A DNA stretch of 64,000 bases, taken from contig NW_024737068.1 of NCBI RefSeq assembly GCF_018991925.1, forward strand, positions 11,286,676 to 11,350,675, in the 5' to 3' direction. The notes below the pieces were generated by a model. It saw only the letters and a list, made by a program, of their open reading frames with translations, had not been told where the DNA came from and did not search any database. The position numbers were made by a program, and so were the translations under genes. This DNA is from Homarus americanus (taxonomy: Eukaryota > Arthropoda > Malacostraca > Decapoda > Nephropidae). Below are positions 58,545 to 64,000 of this stretch, in pieces. Every line of letters begins with the position of its first letter. Position 1 is the first letter of the stretch.

Positions 58545-59298
58545 GGCACACACTTCTATAATGCCCTGGCCCTTGTGAACCCTCGCTCCTCGGAGGCCCA
58601 GTGAAAACGATATTCACTTAATGCCTCCCACAGGTGTACGGTGTCCACGGTCTCTATACACTACCTTCAGCTTGCACTGCCATGATCCTACTCCCATATC
58701 CCTTAACCTCTCACATGATAGCTGAGCCTCCCGGAGGAAGCTTTCACTCCCCCATACTAAGGAGTGCCATTACCTTAATAATATGCTCTCATACCTTATA
58801 ATTTATACCTTATAGGACGCCTTTATCACCGTACGAAACCCGTACAGTACAATAAGGTGCTCATCCTCACGTGTCATTGTTTTAGTTTTTCTGCTCCTCT
58901 TACGATGTCCTCCCATCTTACAGTCTCCCGTTCATAAGTCACCCACAGTCGTCTTTGGGATGTTTTAATCCCTGTATTATTACCCAAACTTCCCTATAGG
59001 ATATTCCCATCAATGCATCACCACTCTAGCCTTGCCTCATAAGATGCCTCTCGCTCCCAACAGGATGCCTTCGGCCTCCCCTCAGGAACAAGAAGGTCGG
59101 GCACAAGACTAATGACTTTCCAACTCAATGGACAGAGCTGGGCTGGTACGTGCCTGGGTGTGCCTCAAGGGGAGGCTAAGTGGCTCAAGGCAAGATTAAT
59201 AGTTACGCCTCTTGTTCACTTTCACAAAACTCAATGACAGTAAAATGATGAACATGACTGTACGTAGAGAAGGTGTAAGAGATATGTTCGTAGGTTTT
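58544..59298. other. Unassigned sequence
   Basis: No gene is seen. Words such as TAGGACGCC, AAGATGCCTC and AGGATGCCTTC recur at irregular intervals from 58810 to 59080 and may be a decayed repeat. Confidence 0.4.
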
Positions 59299-59299
59299 C

Positions 59300-59985
<686 letters not shown>

Positions 59986-60200
59986 TTAATGATCAACACT
60001 AACGGTGCTGGGGGGAGATGGGGGTAGATGGGGGGAGTAACGTGAGTGTGTCTGGGGGATGGAGATTAAACGAACAACTAACGATGCTGGGGGGAAGTGT
60101 GGAGTAACGAGGCAGTGTCGGTGAGATGATGAGATTAATGAACAACTACCGGTGCTGGGGAAGAGAAAGAAGGGTAAACCGGGTGGGTGGGGAGGAAACG
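59986..60200. repeat. About 70-80-bp diverged tandem repeat, about 2.7 copies
   Basis: ATCAACACTAACGGTGCTGG, GAACAACTAACGATGCTGG and GAACAACTACCGGTGCTGG start copies at about 59991, 60073 and 60140, each followed by G-rich sequence and GAGATTAA-like sequence. Confidence 0.7.
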
Positions 60201-60259
60201 GAAGTGGGGAAGGACAATAAACCAAACACGGGTGAGCCTTAACGGTAACAGTAACAATA

Positions 60260-60352
60260 ATAATAATGGTTAGCAAAAACAGGAACAACAGTAACAACAA
60301 GATCAACAACAGCAACAATAACTACAAAAACAACAAAATCATCAACAATTCC
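60260..60352. repeat. (CAA)n-rich triplet stretch
   Basis: AACAAC/CAACAG/AATAAT triplets. Confidence 0.85.
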
Positions 60353-60359
60353 ATTACAC

Positions 60360-61950
60360 ATCTCTCTCAGTGCCAGCACACAAGAGACTCCTCAATTACC
60401 GAAATGTAGCTACGAACAGTCTCTTGTTACTGCGATAGAAGATACTCCCATATACGCAGTGACAAGAGGCTCCTCGGGGATTAAGAGACAAAAAAAACTC
60501 TAATTTATGAGTATACGAGAAATTTATATTACAAACAAGCACGAAAAAGAATCCCAACTCAATGAGACAACTACATATAGTATTTACACACAAAACCTGT
60601 CGATATCAAAAAACAAAAGACCCTTCAAGTATCAGCAGATATACCTCAACACAAACTAGACGACCAAAGTTTCAAACAGACACGAAAAAAATATCCTAAT
60701 GCATCGAGACACGAAACTTACTGTAGTATTAACTAAGACAAAAGCATCTATGAATACCAAGAGACGAAAGACTCAGAGTGTGAGCAAAACACGATAAGTG
60801 CATCAACGCCTGGCTGGGGACAAGAGACTCTCCGAGAATGAACAAATACACATGGAAAAATTCTTCATTGTTACTTAAGAGTAAAGAGGTTCTCACTGCT
60901 CCAACAAACACTACACTATTCTCTCAGTATGGAGACAATTCCTGTGCTTGCATACATTTGATATATCCCGCTCATTTATGACACTCAACACACACACACA
61001 CTGGCCACTCCCTGGTATCAAGCACACCCTTGATAATGAACCCTTGCAAATTTCCCCTGCAAGCACGCAAGCAATGCAGTTTTTTATGACACGTTGTGCA
61101 ATCATGCAAATTTATATATACGTTCATAATTCTCATTTCGCGTAACTTAAACCACCCCTGCGCTTGTACTCAATAATGAACTCTTTCTAATCCCCCCTCA
61201 AACACGCAGTGCATTTTATCTTGTACCTAGTTGTGCATTCATGCAAATTTTAATATATTTACACATTATTTTCCTTCGTGTGGTTGAGCCTGCCTCTGCA
61301 CTGAACTATAAACTCTCTTAAAGCACACAATGCGTTCTCACCGGAACCGATATGCTATGATGCATTTCAGTATATTAATTTATAAATTGGTGTACTGTGA
61401 GCTGCCTCTCCTCACATTCAATACAGTAATTCACAATATAAAATCCCCGAGACCAGGTTATACATTATTATTATCACTGTCATCAGCATACTTATTACAT
61501 ACTATTATTATTATTTCCCCGCCGCGCTCTGTATTCAAGTAAATTACTTTTATATTCACTCTTGATGGTTCTGTTCCACGCACTCGACCCAGCCTCATGC
61601 AATCGAGTTAAACTTCAAACAATGAGCTCCTTTCTTGCAATCTTCCGCGTGCTTGTGCTTGAACGAGCTCATCCTCTCTATCACTGCTTGCTCTTACTGC
61701 AGTGCAATCATTGTTTACTGATTTCCAATCCCAACTTTTCGTGGATCTTCTTTCTATTTTTCTCTTACGCCAATCCTTGTTTACTGATTTCCGATCCCCA
61801 ATTCTTAGTCTTCTCTTTCCATATTTGCTTATCTCAATATCTTTCTGTATTTTGTTCCAATCACTGCGCACTGATTCAACATTGAATTCTTACTGTGTTC
61901 TGATACAATCCTCGTTTACTCTTCTTCAGTCATATCGTTCTTAATCCACT
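60360..61950. repeat. Ancient, strongly diverged tandem repeats
   Basis: Three sets are suggestive. GAGACTCCTC/GAGGCTCCTCGG words occur at 60383-60835, with a 144-bp separated pair starting CACGAAAAA (60540 and 60683). A roughly 130-bp unit ends in TGTGCAATCATGCAAATTT / TGTGCATTCATGCAAATTT / ATGATGCATTTC (about 61095, 61231 and 61357). A 65-80-bp unit contains TTGTTTACTGATTTCC (about 61712 and 61778) with related TCGTTTACTC at about 61910. None of these contains a recognisable gene. Confidence 0.55.
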
Positions 61951-64000
61951 TCTGCCAAAAGAGGTTAAAGGGCGCACCGCCCTTAGTGGAAATTTTGTGG
62001 TACTTAGTTAAATGCCGATAATCAAAGCTTTATTTAATTCACCCAAATATCTATTCTGACCGTGGAGGATTTGTGTCTTCGGCAACGAAATATTGACGAA
62101 GGATCATAAGTTATCGAAATATTTTTGTCTGAATTGGCCGTCCAAACACACGTGTCGGCATCATACAGTAAACAACAGCAGTGGCGTCCTCGGCTGGCAG
62201 TGAGCGTCCGCCTGGCTGTGTTGGCCTCCTTCAATGTGGCTGCTTTATGAACATGATGTTTACAGGCTTCAACCACTCATAGTCTGACTGGCCGGCTTCT
62301 CTAACTGCATGTGAACACTATGGTGTGAACTAGATTAATTGTAAGAATGTCTTAAATAAAGAACGACTTTCCGGGTCATGCCACTGTGAGTTACATGCGA
62401 AGGAACATGCAGAGAGAATGTCCAATGATCCTCACCGACTGAACCTTTTGCCTTTAAATCGCCTGAGTGAACAGTGAGAATTTTCCAACTGCCAACGTCA
62501 TACAAACGAGTACGAGATAATGTGATTTTGTTTTCCTAAATTGTTTCCCAATCAACTTGTGGATCAAGTGAATAAAAGTAATTTTCCCTTATGTACAACG
62601 TAGTGAGTGGTAGTTGGGCTCGACTACATACCAGCACCAACAATCTCGACAAAAATAACAATTGTTGAGACATCCAGTTTTACGAAAGTCATATATGTTG
62701 GGTTCATATTGTTGTATCAGTACGAGGACCAAACATGTCATACAACTTTGTACAAGGCAAGAGAAATACATAAATTGGAGGCAACCGACTAAAATTCCCA
62801 ACAGTGTGTAGTTTTATCTTGTGATTTCTCAATATAAGAATACCGGTGCACATATAACGATGATTTCCAATTCTTCACATATTCGACAAGCCTAGTTGTC
62901 GAATCAATAAAGTTTAGGCCTATTTTAAATTACTCCCTCCTGTGGTAGAATACTGTCGATCAGGTGAGCAGTGAATTGTATTGACTACTGCAGCAAATTA
63001 GTTTTTCACCAATTTCTATCCTTAGATTGCAGTGTACTAAGTTACTGTAGTCCCTCCATCGGTTAACTTAATGTTTGATTAACTCGCAAACAACAAGAAA
63101 TAGCACCAGCTCCCTTACAGCAAGTGAAGTACTGTGCAAGCATTACTTGTCGTCTAGCTTCTGAGCCTTAAAGTATCAAGCCTAAATGAAAAATAAACCA
63201 TAAAAGAAAAGACCAGTAAAAAGTTGAATGCCGTGAGAGACATAGAACCTTTCATTTCCAGTTTATAGGCCCTAAATGTAGCCATGCATAGCACACTTAC
63301 AAGAAAGAGTCTGGGTTCATGCCAAGTACCTGTCACTGACCTGCTTTACCATGGAGAGATCAATCTAAGAATCAAGAAATACAAAATACAAATTATGCGT
63401 GTTTTCTAAATATAAGTTTATACATTGAGCCGATCTTTTCTTGTCTGAGGGTCACAGAGACCAATACTCTAAGTGGTGCTTTATGAGCCCGGCTACTCAC
63501 CATATCTGGGTTTTTTTCAGGTCAGGTTTCTTGGTCAACTGGACACTCCCTCTACAAACATTATATCACTTCTTAAAAAAAAACAATGAACTTTCGTAGA
63601 CTCAACGACACTACCTCATAGACGTGTTTACCACATATAACGTGTAAAAGGCTGCATGGGTGACAAACTTTGCTGTCACTAATATCGTTCACTGTATGGT
63701 TGGTGATCGAGGGTGCACTTCACTACGGCAGTAATTATAGCCTGTACAACAGCAGGGCACAGTTGTGTCAGTAAGAATTTCACGGAGATGTGAATTTTTC
63801 CACCTTCTGCTTGACGTTCTTGCCAGGGGCGTTCTCGGTGTGACGTCATCGCCGAGAGTAACCGTGAATTGCCCAGTAATAGCTTCGCTTTGTCAAGAAC
63901 CACTGCTAGGGGGCAGAGCAACTACTTGGGGGGAATCTGAGCGCAATTTTACAGTCGGGAAGCATTATACACTCACCTAAGAGTTTATATGCATAAAGAT
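61951..64000. other. Unassigned unique sequence
   Basis: About 2 kb without microsatellites, arrays or a recognisable coding domain. Frames of 60-80 codons on both strands (for example 62034-62276 minus, 63679-63921 minus) show no familiar motif, signal peptide or membrane segment that I would defend. This is the least repetitive part of the window and the best place to look for a host exon with transcript data. Confidence 0.5.

Noticed and set aside
63679..63921. 80-codon minus-strand frame as a host exon
   Set aside because: No recognisable motif and no clear splice context; it stays within the unassigned right edge.

Overview
This window looks like repeat-dominated, gene-poor DNA from a large eukaryotic genome, most likely an arthropod and probably a decapod crustacean. 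The reasons are: interstitial blocks of the arthropod telomere motif (CCTAA/TTAGG); very dense perfect microsatellites ((TA)n, (CA)n, (CT)n, (ATT)n); and a mixture of CR1-like, RTE-like and Jockey/I-like LINEs with Penelope-like elements (PLEs), several ending in the 'CCCAGTATGGGCCAATAGG' type 3' tail that I associate from memory with crustacean genomes. The species assignment is inference. I recognise no host protein-coding gene, rRNA or functional tRNA. Almost all open frames are translated microsatellites or minisatellites.

Layout. 0-6 kb: microsatellites, a 50-52 bp minisatellite (2.75-3.1 kb), a long polypyrimidine-to-polypurine switch (2.6-4.3 kb) and decayed short repeats. 6.1-7.8 kb: a decayed CR1-like LINE. 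8.25-11.4 kb: (ATT)n, (TA)n, a 440-bp interstitial telomere-like block, a decayed 20-bp repeat and an (ATA)n-tailed retroelement end. 11.9-16.03 kb: a 4.1-kb minisatellite with a 66-bp unit built of two related 33-bp halves. 16.8 kb: a CR1 3' end. 17.7-20.2 kb: a GGT/GTGGCAGTA array split by a 1-kb insertion that carries the only convincing uninterrupted reading frame, 282 codons of a retroelement C-terminal domain. 20.3-33 kb: CT/GA-rich tracts, a 26-bp array, a tRNA-derived SINE head, and (TA)n runs, one of which abuts a copy of a palindromic element. 33.4-34.5 kb: Jockey/I-like remnant. 37.4-41.4 kb: a nested cluster of a PLE (N-terminal and RT parts) preceded by a near-perfect 81-bp-arm palindrome and interrupted by CR1 fragments and a 43-bp array. 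42-48 kb: CAC, CT and 19-bp arrays and (TA)n. 48.4-49.7 kb: a CR1 copy inserted against the C-terminal GIY-YIG part of a PLE. 51.3-55.5 kb: tandem arrays. 55.5-57.6 kb: a very decayed RTE-like LINE followed by an ancient 38-bp array. 58-64 kb: mostly unrecognised sequence with decayed tandem repeats.

There is no sign of cooperating genes. The biology here is that of mobile elements and tandem repeats: elements nest in one another, anchor next to (TA)n, or sit inside satellite arrays, and two CR1 subfamilies keep a base-paired 3' hairpin followed by a TTCTTATG repeat. The points most worth checking are the palindrome/PLE relationship (37.7 and 27.06 kb), the covarying CR1 tail hairpin, the intact endonuclease-like frame inside the satellite (19.1-20.1 kb), and the two-tier 66/33-bp array. 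Single-base indels in some arrays could be sequencing error rather than biology.
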